From the NCBI RefSeq assembly GCF_014694405.1, contig NZ_JAAUWV010000046.1, positions 1 through 41,044 on the forward strand: a stretch of 41,044 nt of DNA, written 5' to 3'. A program made the position numbers and the translations under genes. The notes under the pieces are model-generated. The model was given only the letters and a program-made list of their open reading frames with translations, made no database searches and had not been told where the DNA came from. This document shows, piece by piece, positions 15,599 to 25,283 of this stretch. This DNA is from Pseudoalteromonas sp. S16_S37 (GTDB lineage Bacteria; Pseudomonadota; Gammaproteobacteria; Enterobacterales; Alteromonadaceae). Positions within the stretch are counted from its first letter, which is position 1. Each line of letters opens with the position of its first letter.

Positions 15599-16285
15599 TT
15601 ATTCGCGACCTGGCAACTTTTTCCAAGTTACCGTATCTCGAACGTAGTGAGGCTGCGCATGGGCCGCATCAACTGACAAGCCTTGGCTAAATGCTTTATC
15701 GCCAAGTTCAAGCATATAAGATGCGTCTGGCAAAGTAATAGCCTCCTTGACGTCAAGGTTATTACTTTGCGCCAATTCTGGATAAGCTTGCCACGCAGTA
15801 CCGACGGCAACCGTTGGTTTGTCAAAACGCTCTACATCTTCCGGCGCACAAACTATTTCATCACCAACAAGTGTTAAGATACCTTCACTTGATACCTGAT
15901 AACGTGCAAGATAAATTTCTCCCATTCTTGCATCTATCCCACTTAGCACTTCTGATACCTTAAATTGATGTACAGCCTGAAGTGCCATCGCTTCAAGTGT
16001 AGATACGCCAACTAGCTGCAATTTTGCCGAAAACGCGAGCCCTTGAGCAATTGCGACACTAATTCTAACGCCTGTAAAACTGCCCGGTCCTCTGCCAAAA
16101 ACGATGCCATCTAACTCAGCCAGCTGGCAATTTGCTTGTGTAAGTAGCTGCTCAATCTCTGGGAGGATTTTTTGACTATGTTGTTGCGGACAGACTTCAA
16201 AGTGACGATAAGTTTGACCATTAAAGTGAAGTGCCAAACTTAGCGCTTCTGTTGAAGCGTCAATTGCTAACAAGTTATGTTTCAT
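15599..16285 (-). CDS. tsaB: tRNA threonylcarbamoyladenosine biosynthesis protein TsaB
   Basis: The partner of TsaD and TsaE in making the N6-threonylcarbamoyl modification of A37 in tRNAs that read ANN codons. The 228-residue length is typical. The ASKHA-type N-terminus LLAIDASTEALSLAL and the characteristic GRGPGSFTGVRISVAIAQGLAF block identify it. It lies one base after yoaA, the same order as the yeaZ-yoaA neighbourhood of Escherichia coli, so the two are co-transcribed. Confidence 0.94.
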   Translation of the reverse strand: MKHNLLAIDASTEALSLALHFNGQTYRHFEVCPQQHSQKILPEIEQLLTQANCQLAELDGIVFGRGPGSFTGVRISVAIAQGLAFSAKLQLVGVSTLEAMALQAVHQFKVSEVLSGIDARMGEIYLARYQVSSEGILTLVGDEIVCAPEDVERFDKPTVAVGTAWQAYPELAQSNNLDVKEAITLPDASYMLELGDKAFSQGLSVDAAHAQPHYVRDTVTWKKLPGRE

Positions 16286-16286
16286 A

Positions 16287-18197
16287 CTATTTTATATTCT
16301 CAAGAAATTTAGTGGCTGTTTCCAAGCAACGAGTCCGCTTCATTGCTGGTAAGCTTTTTAAAAATGTTTGCCCGTATTTTCGCGTAACTAAGCGATTATC
16401 GCAAATAACCAGTACGCCTTTGTCCGAACTATCACGAATAAGGCGCCCCACCCCTTGCTTTAAACTAATCACCGCTTGCGGTAATTGAATGCTAGAAAAA
16501 GGCTCTTTACCCTGCATTTCAGCATCATTCATTCGTGCTTGTAATAGTGGGTCATCGGGCGACGTAAAGGGCAGCTTATCTATCATAACGCAGCTAAGTG
16601 CATCGCCGCGTACATCTACACCTTCCCAAAAAGAGGCTGTACCGAGTAACACCGCATTACCATGGCGCACAAACTGCTCCAAAATAATGCGTTTTGATGA
16701 CTGTCCTTGCATAAAAACCGGATACTCAAGTGCTGTACTTAACCCTTCAAAAACAAGGTGCATAACGCGGTAGCTGGTGAATAATAAAAACGTCCGTCCT
16801 TTTGCTGCGCTAATGAGTTGCTTGGCAATTTTTACCAAAGTGTGTGGCATTAAATCGTCACGACTTTCTGGTAAATAACGAGGCAAACACAGTAACGCTT
16901 GATGTTGATAATCAAACGGACTTGCCACGATGCTTTGATGCGTAGGCTTTAGGCCAAGACTGGCATTAAAATGCGCCAAAGAATCATCAACAGACAAAGT
17001 GGCTGACGTAAACACAAAACTGGCTTTGGTTTTTTCAACAATCTCTTGAAACTTACCCGATACATCCAAAGGCGTGATATGGATAGAAATATAGCGCCGA
17101 GTCGTTTCAAACCAATAACTAAACCCTGTTTGCGAAACGTCAAATGCACGTTCTAGCTGCCCTTTAAACTTCAGCACTCTCTCAAACGGATGTTCGATTT
17201 TATCACTGCGGTCTAAACAAGTTTTTAAGACTTGATATAAAAAATCTAAGTCACTAATAACCCTATGCAACGCATCACAAACTTGTTTGTTTGCTAACGC
17301 TGCACGCCAGTCTCCTCGTCCACCATCAACACCAAAAGAGATCCTTAAATCTGCAACACTGGTTTCGAGCTTATTTAAGGTTTTACCAAGTTGCAGCATA
17401 TCAGGGATATCAGAGCGGTAAATGAGTCGAATGTCGTTGATTAGGTCACCAAGTTGCTTAGTACTAAAAGACTCACCAAAGTAATCGCTGGCTATCTGAG
17501 GAAGTTGATGCGCTTCGTCAAAAACATAGTTATCTGCCGTTGGCATGAGTTCAGCAAATCCAGAGTCTTTTACAGCCATGTCAGCAAAAAATAAGTGATG
17601 ATTTATGACCACTAGATCAGCTTCCATCGCTTTTAAGCGAGCTTTTCGGATATAACAGCTTTGGAAATCGGGGCAATCTTTACCTAAGCAGTTGTCTGCG
17701 GTGGAGTTTACATAAGGTAAAACTTTGGCGTCTTCTTCAATGCCCACACAATCGGCCAAATCACCACTGTCAGTTTCGGTAGCAAACTTAGCAACCATGG
17801 CTAGTTGATGCATGATGTCAGGGTCGTCACTTGGCACATGCGCAACATGCTGCGATAACCTGTAGGTACACAAATAGTTTGCGCGCCCTTTAAGCATGGC
17901 TGTGGTTTTGCCCACCTTCAAGGCTTTTTGTAAGGTCGGTAAATCGCGGTGATAAAGCTGCTCTTGAAGCGCTTTTGACCCTGTGGAGATAATCGATTTT
18001 TGTTTACTCAGCAGTAGCGGGGCTAAATATGCAAACGTTTTACCTGTACCCGTCCCTGCTTCAACCACACATTGACCATTATCGACAATGGTTTTCTCGA
18101 TAGCGAGCGCCATTTCAATTTGAGGTTGCCTTGGCGTATAGCCATTAAAGTGCTGAGCAAGAGGTCCTTGCTGAGAAAAAACGTGTTGAATAGACAA
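16287..18197 (-). CDS. yoaA: DinG-family ATP-dependent DNA helicase YoaA
   Basis: An XPD/Rad3-like superfamily 2 helicase of 636 residues, involved in DNA damage tolerance. Walker A is AGTGTGKT (47-54). Four cysteines suited to a 4Fe-4S cluster are C110, C170, C175 and C181. The Walker B motif is VFDEAH (225-230). Later motifs include SATLS, FTSYRVMHLV, GTASFWEGVDV and the C-terminal GVGRLIRDSSDKG. It is the first gene of the yoaA-tsaB pair. Confidence 0.94.
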   Translation of the reverse strand: MSIQHVFSQQGPLAQHFNGYTPRQPQIEMALAIEKTIVDNGQCVVEAGTGTGKTFAYLAPLLLSKQKSIISTGSKALQEQLYHRDLPTLQKALKVGKTTAMLKGRANYLCTYRLSQHVAHVPSDDPDIMHQLAMVAKFATETDSGDLADCVGIEEDAKVLPYVNSTADNCLGKDCPDFQSCYIRKARLKAMEADLVVINHHLFFADMAVKDSGFAELMPTADNYVFDEAHQLPQIASDYFGESFSTKQLGDLINDIRLIYRSDIPDMLQLGKTLNKLETSVADLRISFGVDGGRGDWRAALANKQVCDALHRVISDLDFLYQVLKTCLDRSDKIEHPFERVLKFKGQLERAFDVSQTGFSYWFETTRRYISIHITPLDVSGKFQEIVEKTKASFVFTSATLSVDDSLAHFNASLGLKPTHQSIVASPFDYQHQALLCLPRYLPESRDDLMPHTLVKIAKQLISAAKGRTFLLFTSYRVMHLVFEGLSTALEYPVFMQGQSSKRIILEQFVRHGNAVLLGTASFWEGVDVRGDALSCVMIDKLPFTSPDDPLLQARMNDAEMQGKEPFSSIQLPQAVISLKQGVGRLIRDSSDKGVLVICDNRLVTRKYGQTFLKSLPAMKRTRCLETATKFLENIK

Positions 18198-18280
18198 GAT
18201 ACAGCTTAATTAAAAAATTTGCCTTGATTGTAATGAGTAAAGTACACCAGAGCAAGGAAACTGCATAAGTTAAAATAGTA

Positions 18281-18517
18281 TCAAGCCCATGTATCTAAAT
18301 GCGTCTCGTCATCTTCTGTTTGCTCTTCACTTTTAGCATTTTTTTTCTGCTCCGCCATTTCTTGCTCTCGCAGTTTTTTACGTTGCTGCTCAAGCAACTC
18401 TCGACGTAACTTTACTTTTGATACTAAACCATCTTTTACACCAGCAATGTAAAACAGCGGTTTGTGTTCAACTTCTAACCTCACGATATTAGTTAGAAAT
18501 GGTTTTAGTGCATCCAT
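18281..18517 (-). CDS. small protein of unknown function with basic coiled coil
   Basis: A 78-residue protein. Residues 1-33 are mixed (VRLEVEHKPLFYIAGVKDG), residues about 38-60 are a strongly charged helix rich in Arg, Lys, Glu and Gln, and the tail is acidic. The ATG at 18517 was preferred over a GTG at 18532 because GAGG lies nine bases upstream. It is followed by an 83-base gap and then yoaA on the same strand. No family recognised. Confidence 0.7.
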   Translation of the reverse strand: MDALKPFLTNIVRLEVEHKPLFYIAGVKDGLVSKVKLRRELLEQQRKKLREQEMAEQKKNAKSEEQTEDDETHLDTWA

Positions 18518-18667
18518 AATCAATGCCCTCACCTTTAAAATCTACCTATATTATCGGCAGTTATAAGATATGCTTTAGAAATCAACAAAAAGTGCTTGCA
18601 CACTTTTACCTTTTTGTGTTTTTCTAGATATACAAATACAGCATAACTAATATTTAACGAGTTAACC

Positions 18668-18718
18668 ATGTTCAATACACTGACAGCAGTACATCATCAC
18701 CATCATTCAACGGGATAA
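18668..18718 (+). CDS. hisL: histidine operon leader peptide
   Basis: A 16-codon open frame reading MFNTLTAVHHHHHSTG, with five consecutive histidine codons, lies just upstream of the attenuator structures and hisG. When charged histidyl-tRNA is scarce, ribosomes stall on the His run, favouring the antiterminator. The size and position are those of enterobacterial hisL. Confidence 0.95.
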   Translation: MFNTLTAVHHHHHSTG

Positions 18719-18823
18719 CCTGTCAGGTATTTCGCTGGTGGGTTATTCCCTTAAAAGGAACCTCCGGCGAGCAGCACAAAATTTAATTTATTTTCGCCCC
18801 GAGGTTCCCCCTCGGGGTTTTTT
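18712..18823 (+). promoter_or_regulatory. histidine operon attenuator (pause hairpin, antiterminator, terminator)
   Basis: Three mutually exclusive pairings can be read. The pause hairpin pairs GGGATAACC (18712-18720) with GGTTATTCCC (18741-18750). The antiterminator pairs GGAACCTC (18757-18764) perfectly with GAGGTTCC (18801-18808). The terminator stem is CCCCGAGG (18797-18804) with CCTCGGGG (18810-18817), followed by six T residues (18818-18823). The shared strand at 18801-18804 makes antiterminator and terminator exclusive. Transcription is read through into hisG when histidine is limiting. Confidence 0.94.
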
Positions 18824-18850
18824 GTTTTTTAAACGTAAGGAAAATAGATT

Positions 18851-19747
18851 ATGAACAGCAATAGATTAAGAATCGCAATACAAAAATCAGGCCGCTTATC
18901 AAAAGATTGCCAAAACCTACTTAAGCAGTTGGGGGTAAAACTCAACCTTCGTGAGCAGCGCCTCATTGCCCACTCAACCAATATGCCTATCGACGTTTTA
19001 AGAGTACGAGATGACGACATTCCAGGTCTGGTTATGGATGGCGTTTGCGATTTGGGCATTGTTGGTGAAAATGTTTTGGTCGAAGCTCAAGCAGAACGCG
19101 CCGGCGGAACACAAAACGCAGAAGTCATTAAGCTTTCTAAGCTAGATTTCGGTTACTGTCGTCTTGCACTAGCATGGCCTCAAGAGCTTGGTCCGCAAGA
19201 TAAGTCTTGGTTTGAGGGCAAGCGCATCGCTACCACCTACCCAGAAATTTTAAAGCAATATCTACAAAGAGAAAATATCAACGCCAGCGCGGTAATGCTC
19301 ACGGGCTCGGTTGAAGTAGCACCGCGTGCGGGTCTTGCTGATGCCATTTGTGATTTGGTATCAACAGGAGCCACTTTGGAGGCCAACGGCTTAATGCAAG
19401 GCGACACTATTTTAGAATCAAACGCCTGCTTAATTCAAAATCCCAACCTAACCGACAGCAACAAACTCGCGCTTATTGACAAACTAATGCCGCGTTTAAA
19501 GGGCGTGAGACAAGCCAAAGAAAGTAAATACATTATGCTGCACGCGCCAAAAGATAAACTCGATGAAATTTGCGAATTGCTGCCAGGCACAGGCCAGCCC
19601 ACGTTATTAGCGCTTGCAGGCAGTGACGAATATGTTGCGCTGCACATGGTTAGCACCGAAACCTTGTTTTGGGAAACAATGGAAGAGTTAAAAGCCTTAG
19701 GTGCAAACTCAATTCTTGTGATGCCAATTGAAAAGATGATGGAGTAA
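18851..19747 (+). CDS. hisG: ATP phosphoribosyltransferase
   Basis: The first enzyme of histidine synthesis, joining ATP to PRPP and feedback-inhibited by histidine. At 298 residues it is the long form, with the catalytic N-terminal part (LRIAIQKSGRLSKDC, DLGIVGENVLVE, ICDLVSTGATLEANGL) and a C-terminal ACT-like regulatory domain, so no separate HisZ is needed. AAGGA lies eight bases before the ATG. It is the first structural gene after the attenuator. Confidence 0.96.
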   Translation: MNSNRLRIAIQKSGRLSKDCQNLLKQLGVKLNLREQRLIAHSTNMPIDVLRVRDDDIPGLVMDGVCDLGIVGENVLVEAQAERAGGTQNAEVIKLSKLDFGYCRLALAWPQELGPQDKSWFEGKRIATTYPEILKQYLQRENINASAVMLTGSVEVAPRAGLADAICDLVSTGATLEANGLMQGDTILESNACLIQNPNLTDSNKLALIDKLMPRLKGVRQAKESKYIMLHAPKDKLDEICELLPGTGQPTLLALAGSDEYVALHMVSTETLFWETMEELKALGANSILVMPIEKMME

Positions 19748-19752
19748 TTCCC

Positions 19753-21051
19753 GTGATCCGTTGGAATGAGGAAACCCCACAAACCCAGCAAACGTTACTC
19801 ACACGCCCTGCGGTTATGGCCAGTAAAACAGTCGAAAACAGCGTACAGCAAATAATAGAAGAAGTTGCATCTGAGGGTGATTCTGCCCTACTAAAATATG
19901 CTGAACTATTCGATAAAAGAGTGAACCCGCGCTTGGTTGTGCCACAAGATGAAATCGATAACAGTGCAGCACAGCTCAGTACAGAGCTTAAAAAAGCAAT
20001 CGAACAGGCTTATGCGAACGTAAAAGCCTTTCACCAAGCACAGCAGCCAACTGACATTAAGCTTACCACCAGTCCAGGCGTTGAGTGTGAACTTAAATAT
20101 CAGGCTATCGATGCGATAGGTTTATATGTGCCCGGTGGCAGCGCACCTTTGCCTTCATCTGTGTTAATGCAAGGGGTTTGCGCACAATTAAGTGGCGCAA
20201 CAACTGTGGTTTTATGCACCCCAGTTAATGGCGATAGCCGTATTGCACCTGCCATTTTATATGCTGCCAAGCTATGCGGTATAACTACAGTGATTGAAAG
20301 TGGTGGCGCTGGGGCAATTGCAGCGATGGCGATCGGCACGCAAAGTGTGCCTAAAGTAAACAAGGTTTTTGGTCCAGGAAATAGCTACGTTACCATGGCA
20401 AAGCAGCTTCTAAGCCAATCGCAAACAGGCTTTGCTATTGATATGCCTGCAGGCCCTTCTGAGGTACTTATTATTGCCGATGAACGTGCTAATCCAGAAT
20501 TTATTGCAGCAGACTTATTGTCACAAGCCGAGCACGGTAGCGATTCTCAGGTTATTTTACTGTGTAATAGTGAAGCAATCATTGAGCAAACACAGCGCGC
20601 ACTTGATACACAACTACAAGCCCTGACCCGACGTGATATTGCGCAGGCGGCTATGGCCAACAGTGCGCTGATATTGGTTGATTCAATCGAGCAAGCGTTT
20701 GATATCTCAGCGCAGTACGGGCCAGAGCATTTGATTTTACAACTTGCTGATGCGATGCCATACCTACCGCTAGTTAAAAACGCAGGCTCTGTGTTTGTTG
20801 GTGATTATACGCCAGAATCTGCTGGGGATTATGCGTCTGGGACTAACCACGTGTTACCTACATATGGCTACTCAAAAGTCTATTCTAGCCTAAATTTATT
20901 AGACTTTTATCGCACCTATACCGTGCAAAGCATTACGCCACAGGGCCTGAAAAACTTAAGCAGTGCAATTTTGCCTTTAGCAGACGCTGAAGGATTGGAT
21001 GCACACGCTAATGCCGTAAAAATTCGTCTAGAGGCGATGAAAAATGACTAA
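19753..21051 (+). CDS. hisD: histidinol dehydrogenase
   Basis: Catalyses the last two oxidations, histidinol to histidine, with NAD and a bound zinc. The 432-residue length is normal. Signature motifs are GLYVPGGSAPLPSSVLM, KVFGPGNSYVTMAKQ, the zinc-binding SQAEHGSDSQ and YGPEHLILQ, plus SGTNHVLPT. The start is a GTG five bases after the hisG stop. The 3' end overlaps hisC by eight bases. Confidence 0.96.
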   Translation: MIRWNEETPQTQQTLLTRPAVMASKTVENSVQQIIEEVASEGDSALLKYAELFDKRVNPRLVVPQDEIDNSAAQLSTELKKAIEQAYANVKAFHQAQQPTDIKLTTSPGVECELKYQAIDAIGLYVPGGSAPLPSSVLMQGVCAQLSGATTVVLCTPVNGDSRIAPAILYAAKLCGITTVIESGGAGAIAAMAIGTQSVPKVNKVFGPGNSYVTMAKQLLSQSQTGFAIDMPAGPSEVLIIADERANPEFIAADLLSQAEHGSDSQVILLCNSEAIIEQTQRALDTQLQALTRRDIAQAAMANSALILVDSIEQAFDISAQYGPEHLILQLADAMPYLPLVKNAGSVFVGDYTPESAGDYASGTNHVLPTYGYSKVYSSLNLLDFYRTYTVQSITPQGLKNLSSAILPLADAEGLDAHANAVKIRLEAMKND

Positions 21052-22117
21052 GCTATTATTTCCAAACAATATTCTGCCAGACAATATCAATGCGCTGACC
21101 GCATACAGCTCGGCAAAAAGTCAAAAGCTCACAGGTTCAACGTGGTTAAATGCCAACGAGAGCCCTTATGCAAAAACGTTTGAACTGAGTTTGTCTGATT
21201 TAAACCGCTACCCTGACCCACAACCTGAAAAGGTTATCAACGCTTATGCGCAATACGCAGGACTTGGCGCTGAGCAAGTGCTGATGACTCGTGGAGCGGA
21301 TGAAGGTATCGAGCTTTTAGTACGTACTTACTGCAAAAGCGACAAAGACAGTATTGCATTATTTTTGCCAACGTATGGCATGTATAAAGTGACAGCAGAT
21401 AGCCACAATGTCGCTATCAACGCGTTAACTCAAGAGCTATTACTTGAGGGGAGTGTTGAGCAGATTATGACAGCGGTTGGCAATAGCAAGTTAGTGTTTA
21501 TTTGTAACCCAAATAACCCGACAGGCAGCCTAACTGATCTGAATAAAATATCTGCAATCGCTAACGCGCTAGAGAACAAAGCAATAGTCGTGGTAGATGA
21601 GGCCTATATAGAGTTTTGTCCACAACAAACCGCCAAGGCCCTATTACAAGATTTTGCCAATATCGTGGTATTAAGAACTTTATCTAAAGCCTTTGCTTTG
21701 GCAGGGCTCAGAACAGGCTTTATGTTAGCTAACACCGCGTTATTAGCGCCAGTGCGTAAAGTCATAGCGCCTTATCCCGTATCTCGAGTTGTTGCAACAA
21801 TAGCCGAGCAAGCACTGCAAAGTGATGCAATCACACAAATGCGCAGACAAGTGACGATTTTAAATCGTGCCAAAGCAATGTTACTGCAATGGCTAGACGC
21901 GTCAACCGCAGTAAGCCAAGTTTTGAATGGACAAGGTAACTTTGTCACCGCGCAACTCAAAGACAAAGCCGATATAGACAAGGCCATGAAAAGTGGTCTC
22001 ATCATGCGTCCGTTCACGCTGTACGAGCAAGATAACTGGCTAAGAATATCAATTGGTAATGAACAAGAATTAGAACAAGTGAAGCTGTGGCTTGAAGCAC
22101 TTGGCAACGAGCTTTAA
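21044..22117 (+). CDS. hisC: histidinol-phosphate aminotransferase
   Basis: A PLP-dependent fold-type I aminotransferase converting imidazole acetol-phosphate to histidinol phosphate, 357 residues. Visible motifs are the ANESPY substrate region, CNPNNPTG, VVDEAYIEF and the PLP-lysine segment RTLSKAFALAGLRTGF. It overlaps hisD by eight bases, indicating translational coupling. Confidence 0.96.
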   Translation: MTKLLFPNNILPDNINALTAYSSAKSQKLTGSTWLNANESPYAKTFELSLSDLNRYPDPQPEKVINAYAQYAGLGAEQVLMTRGADEGIELLVRTYCKSDKDSIALFLPTYGMYKVTADSHNVAINALTQELLLEGSVEQIMTAVGNSKLVFICNPNNPTGSLTDLNKISAIANALENKAIVVVDEAYIEFCPQQTAKALLQDFANIVVLRTLSKAFALAGLRTGFMLANTALLAPVRKVIAPYPVSRVVATIAEQALQSDAITQMRRQVTILNRAKAMLLQWLDASTAVSQVLNGQGNFVTAQLKDKADIDKAMKSGLIMRPFTLYEQDNWLRISIGNEQELEQVKLWLEALGNEL

Positions 22118-22127
22118 AGGAACAACC

Positions 22128-23189
22128 ATGAGTAACCCCTATTTATTTATAGACCGTGATGGCACTTTGATTGATGAACCAATTACCGACAAGCAAGTGG
22201 ATAGTCTTGAAAAGCTGGTGCTATTACCCAACGTGATCCCGGCACTATTACAGCTGCAAGCGGCAGGATATAAGTTAGTTATGGTTTCTAACCAAGATGG
22301 TTTAGGCACTGATAGCTTTCCGACAGCTGATTTTGATATTGCACAAAACAAGATGATGGAAATATTTACCAGTCAAGGGATTAAATTTGATGAGGTATTA
22401 ATATGCCCACACTTTAATGAAGACAATTGCCAGTGTAGAAAACCAAAAACAGGCCTGCTTAAAGAGCTAATGCGTTCCGGCAAAGTCGATTTAGAGCGTT
22501 CTTATGTGATTGGCGATCGTCAAACCGACATCGGCCTTGCCGAGAGCTTATGTATTCAGGGCATATTGTATGAAGGTGATTGGCCAGCGATTGTCACACA
22601 GCTGACTACACAAAACCGCTGTGCTAGCGTAACTCGCAATACAAAAGAGACACAAATTTGCGTCAGTGCTAATTTGGATCAAAACGCCAACGGTGAAATT
22701 AATACCGGACTTGGCTTTTTTGATCACATGCTGGATCAAATTCGCACCCATGCCAATATTGGTTTAAACATTAAAGCCAGTGGCGACTTGCACATTGACG
22801 AACACCACCTAGTAGAAGATGTTGGCATTGCGCTTGGGCAAGTATTAAAACGTGCTTTAGGCACCAAATCACAAATAGCACGCTATGGTTTCGCGCTTCC
22901 TATGGATGAGTGTAAAGCCGAGTGTCAGTTAGATTTATCGGGCCGCGCCTCTTTTGTACTCAACGCTAACTTTAGTCGCGAAAAGGTCGGCGACTTAGAC
23001 GTACAAATGGTTGAGCATTTTTTCAAATCGCTTGCAGATAATGCCCAAGTTAGTTTGATCCTCTCAGTGACCGATGGTAATTGTCACCACCAAGTGGAAG
23101 GCTTGTTTAAGGCATTTGCTCGTGCGCTCAGAATGGCGATTGCGCAAGACTTACAGCAGCAAACCGCAAGCTCTAAGGGGTGCTTATGA
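22128..23189 (+). CDS. hisB: bifunctional histidinol-phosphatase / imidazoleglycerol-phosphate dehydratase
   Basis: The protein has 353 residues and two enzymes in one chain. Residues 1-165 are a HAD phosphatase (IDRDGTLIDEP, zinc-binding CPHFNEDNCQCRKPKTG, GDRQTDIGLA). The rest is IGP dehydratase with the paired metal-binding motifs DHMLDQIRTH, DEHHLVEDVGIALG and CHHQVEGLFKAFARAL. The start at 22128 follows AAAGGA and gives the usual MSNPYLFIDRDGT; an in-frame ATG at 22092 lies inside hisC. The last bases overlap hisH as ATGA. Confidence 0.95.
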   Translation: MSNPYLFIDRDGTLIDEPITDKQVDSLEKLVLLPNVIPALLQLQAAGYKLVMVSNQDGLGTDSFPTADFDIAQNKMMEIFTSQGIKFDEVLICPHFNEDNCQCRKPKTGLLKELMRSGKVDLERSYVIGDRQTDIGLAESLCIQGILYEGDWPAIVTQLTTQNRCASVTRNTKETQICVSANLDQNANGEINTGLGFFDHMLDQIRTHANIGLNIKASGDLHIDEHHLVEDVGIALGQVLKRALGTKSQIARYGFALPMDECKAECQLDLSGRASFVLNANFSREKVGDLDVQMVEHFFKSLADNAQVSLILSVTDGNCHHQVEGLFKAFARALRMAIAQDLQQQTASSKGCL

Positions 23190-23779
23190 TTGCCATAATT
23201 AACACCGGCTGTGCCAACATTAACTCCGTACGCTTCGCATTTGAGCGTTTAGGTGTAACCCCTGAAGTGATCACAGACCCCGCTCAACTTGCTCATTTTG
23301 ACCGCGCGATTTTACCCGGTGTTGGCCATGCCAAAGTTGCCATGGAGCGTTTAAAACAAGGCGGGTGGCAACAAGCAATAGCCGAGTACGATAAGCCTCT
23401 TATGGGGATTTGTTTAGGTATGCAACTGCTTTGCGAGCACACCGATGAAGGGGATGTTTCATGTTTAGGCATGATCCCAGGTAACGTTGGCTTATTAGAA
23501 GTAGGCGAGCTTACCTCTCCTCACATGGGTTGGAACAATTTATGTGAAGTAAAAACACATCCACTGACTAAAGGACTTAGTGAACAACAACAAGTGTATT
23601 TTGTACACAGCTTTGCGCATACACCAAACGAGGCAACATTGGCGCAAGGAGAATATGGCAACGCATTTTCTGCCATTGTTGCACAAGATAACTATGCGGG
23701 TATGCAGTTTCACCCAGAGCGCAGTGCCAAAGTTGGTGCACAGCTGTTACAAAACTTTATTGATTGGCAATTGCCCTAA
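23186..23779 (+). CDS. hisH: imidazole glycerol phosphate synthase, glutaminase subunit
   Basis: A class I glutamine amidotransferase of 197 residues that supplies ammonia to HisF. The nucleophile Cys is in MGICLGMQLL. The His-Glu pair is in MQFHPERSAK, and the PGVGHAKVAMERL region is typical. The start at ATG 23186 overlaps the hisB stop in ATGA, with AAGGGG upstream. Confidence 0.95.
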   Translation: MIAIINTGCANINSVRFAFERLGVTPEVITDPAQLAHFDRAILPGVGHAKVAMERLKQGGWQQAIAEYDKPLMGICLGMQLLCEHTDEGDVSCLGMIPGNVGLLEVGELTSPHMGWNNLCEVKTHPLTKGLSEQQQVYFVHSFAHTPNEATLAQGEYGNAFSAIVAQDNYAGMQFHPERSAKVGAQLLQNFIDWQLP

Positions 23780-23787
23780 GGATACAC

Positions 23788-24522
23788 ATGATCATTCCAG
23801 CACTTGATGTATTACAAAATCAAATCGTACGTCTTTATCAAGGCAAATATGACACCGCTCAATTTTATCCTTTTGAGCTTGGTCAGCGATTACAGGACTA
23901 TCAAAATAGTGGTGCTCATAAATTACACTTGGTTGATTTAGAAGGCGCGCGCGATCCACAAAAAAAACAATGGCTACAAATCCAAGCTGCCACCAAAGCT
24001 TTGAACGTTCCTTATCAAGTCGGCGGCGGTATTCGCAGTTTTGATGATGTAAAGCAATGGCTAGAAGCCGGTGCAAACCAAGTTGTCATCGGCTCGATGG
24101 CGGTTGATAAGCAACAAGAGGTTGCAACTTGGATACAAGAATTTGGTGCCGAGCGCTTTGTGATTGCACTTGATGTAAATAGAACTGAAACTGGTTGGGC
24201 TACCGCAACCCACGGCTGGCTAGCGGGTGGCCAAGACAATCTATTCGAGTTAGTGGATTTCTATTTTGCACTTGGTGTAGTTGACTTTTTATGTACGGAC
24301 ATAAGTAAGGACGGCACCATGACGGGTCCTTCTTTCAAGTTGTATGAACAGTTGGTTGCCCATAATAGCCAAATTAAAGTTCAGGCATCTGGAGGCGTAA
24401 GCTCGTTAGAAGATATAAAACAGCTCAGCGTTATTGGCGTTGGCGGCATTATTTTAGGCAAATCTCTACTTGATGGTGCATTTACAGTTGAGGAGGCGTT
24501 GGCATGTTATCAAAACGCATAA
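23788..24522 (+). CDS. hisA: phosphoribosylformimino-5-aminoimidazole carboxamide ribotide isomerase
   Basis: A (beta-alpha)8-barrel isomerase (ProFAR to PRFAR) of 244 residues. Catalytic Asp residues are in IIPALDVLQNQIVRL and FVIALDVNR. The barrel phosphate-binding motifs are QVGGGIRSFDD and VQASGGVSSLEDI, and CTDISKDGTMTGP is typical. The start was set at ATG 23788 (AAGGA upstream) because upstream in-frame codons lie in hisH. It overlaps hisF by 19 bases. Confidence 0.95.
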   Translation: MIIPALDVLQNQIVRLYQGKYDTAQFYPFELGQRLQDYQNSGAHKLHLVDLEGARDPQKKQWLQIQAATKALNVPYQVGGGIRSFDDVKQWLEAGANQVVIGSMAVDKQQEVATWIQEFGAERFVIALDVNRTETGWATATHGWLAGGQDNLFELVDFYFALGVVDFLCTDISKDGTMTGPSFKLYEQLVAHNSQIKVQASGGVSSLEDIKQLSVIGVGGIILGKSLLDGAFTVEEALACYQNA

Positions 24523-25283
24523 TCCCTTGTTTAGATGTCAAAAATGGTCAAGTGGTTAAAGGTGTTAAATTCAAGGGTCACGAAGTTGTTGGCGATATTC
24601 TTGAACTTGCACAACTGTATAGTGAAGCGGGTGCTGACGAGTTGGTCTTTTATGAGATAAGCGCAAGTGTTGAAAAACGCTTATTGGATGTTAACTGGGT
24701 CAATAATATCGCCAAACATATCGATATTCCGTTTTGTGTCGCTGGCGGCATTAAATCCGTTGCTGATGCCGCTAAAGTGTTAGAACAAGGCGCAGACAAA
24801 ATAAGTATTAACAGCCCAGCAATTGCAAGGCCGCAGCTAATTAAAGAACTACACGATGAATTTGGTAAACAGTGTGTAGTAGTTGGTATAGACAGTTTTT
24901 ATGATGAAAACACGGGTGATTACCTAGTTTATCAACTCACTGGAGATCCCAATGCATCGAGTCGTACTCGCTACAAAACACAGCAATGGGTAGAAATGGT
25001 GCAAGAGCTTGGCGCAGGAGAAATCGTACTTAACTGCATGAACCAAGATGGTGTTCGTAAAGGCTATGATAACGCGCAACTAAGCCTGATCAGGCGTATG
25101 TGCGATATTCCACTAATCGCATCAGGGGGTGCAGGTAGCATGCAAGATTTCGCTGATGTATTTAAGCAAAGTCAGGTTGATGGCGCATTGGCCGCAAGCG
25201 TCTTTCACAAAAACATCATAGATATTGGCGAGCTAAAAATTTATTTGAACGAACAACAAGTGGCGGTGCGACTATGCAACTAA
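24504..25283 (+). CDS. hisF: imidazole glycerol phosphate synthase, cyclase subunit
   Basis: A (beta-alpha)8-barrel cyclase of 259 residues that uses HisH ammonia to form imidazole glycerol phosphate and AICAR. The catalytic Asp residues are in IPCLDVKNGQVVKG and VVVGIDSFYDE. FCVAGGIKSV and IASGGAGSMQDF bind the substrate phosphates. GGAGG precedes the ATG. It overlaps hisI by ten bases. Confidence 0.95.
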   Translation: MLSKRIIPCLDVKNGQVVKGVKFKGHEVVGDILELAQLYSEAGADELVFYEISASVEKRLLDVNWVNNIAKHIDIPFCVAGGIKSVADAAKVLEQGADKISINSPAIARPQLIKELHDEFGKQCVVVGIDSFYDENTGDYLVYQLTGDPNASSRTRYKTQQWVEMVQELGAGEIVLNCMNQDGVRKGYDNAQLSLIRRMCDIPLIASGGAGSMQDFADVFKQSQVDGALAASVFHKNIIDIGELKIYLNEQQVAVRLCN

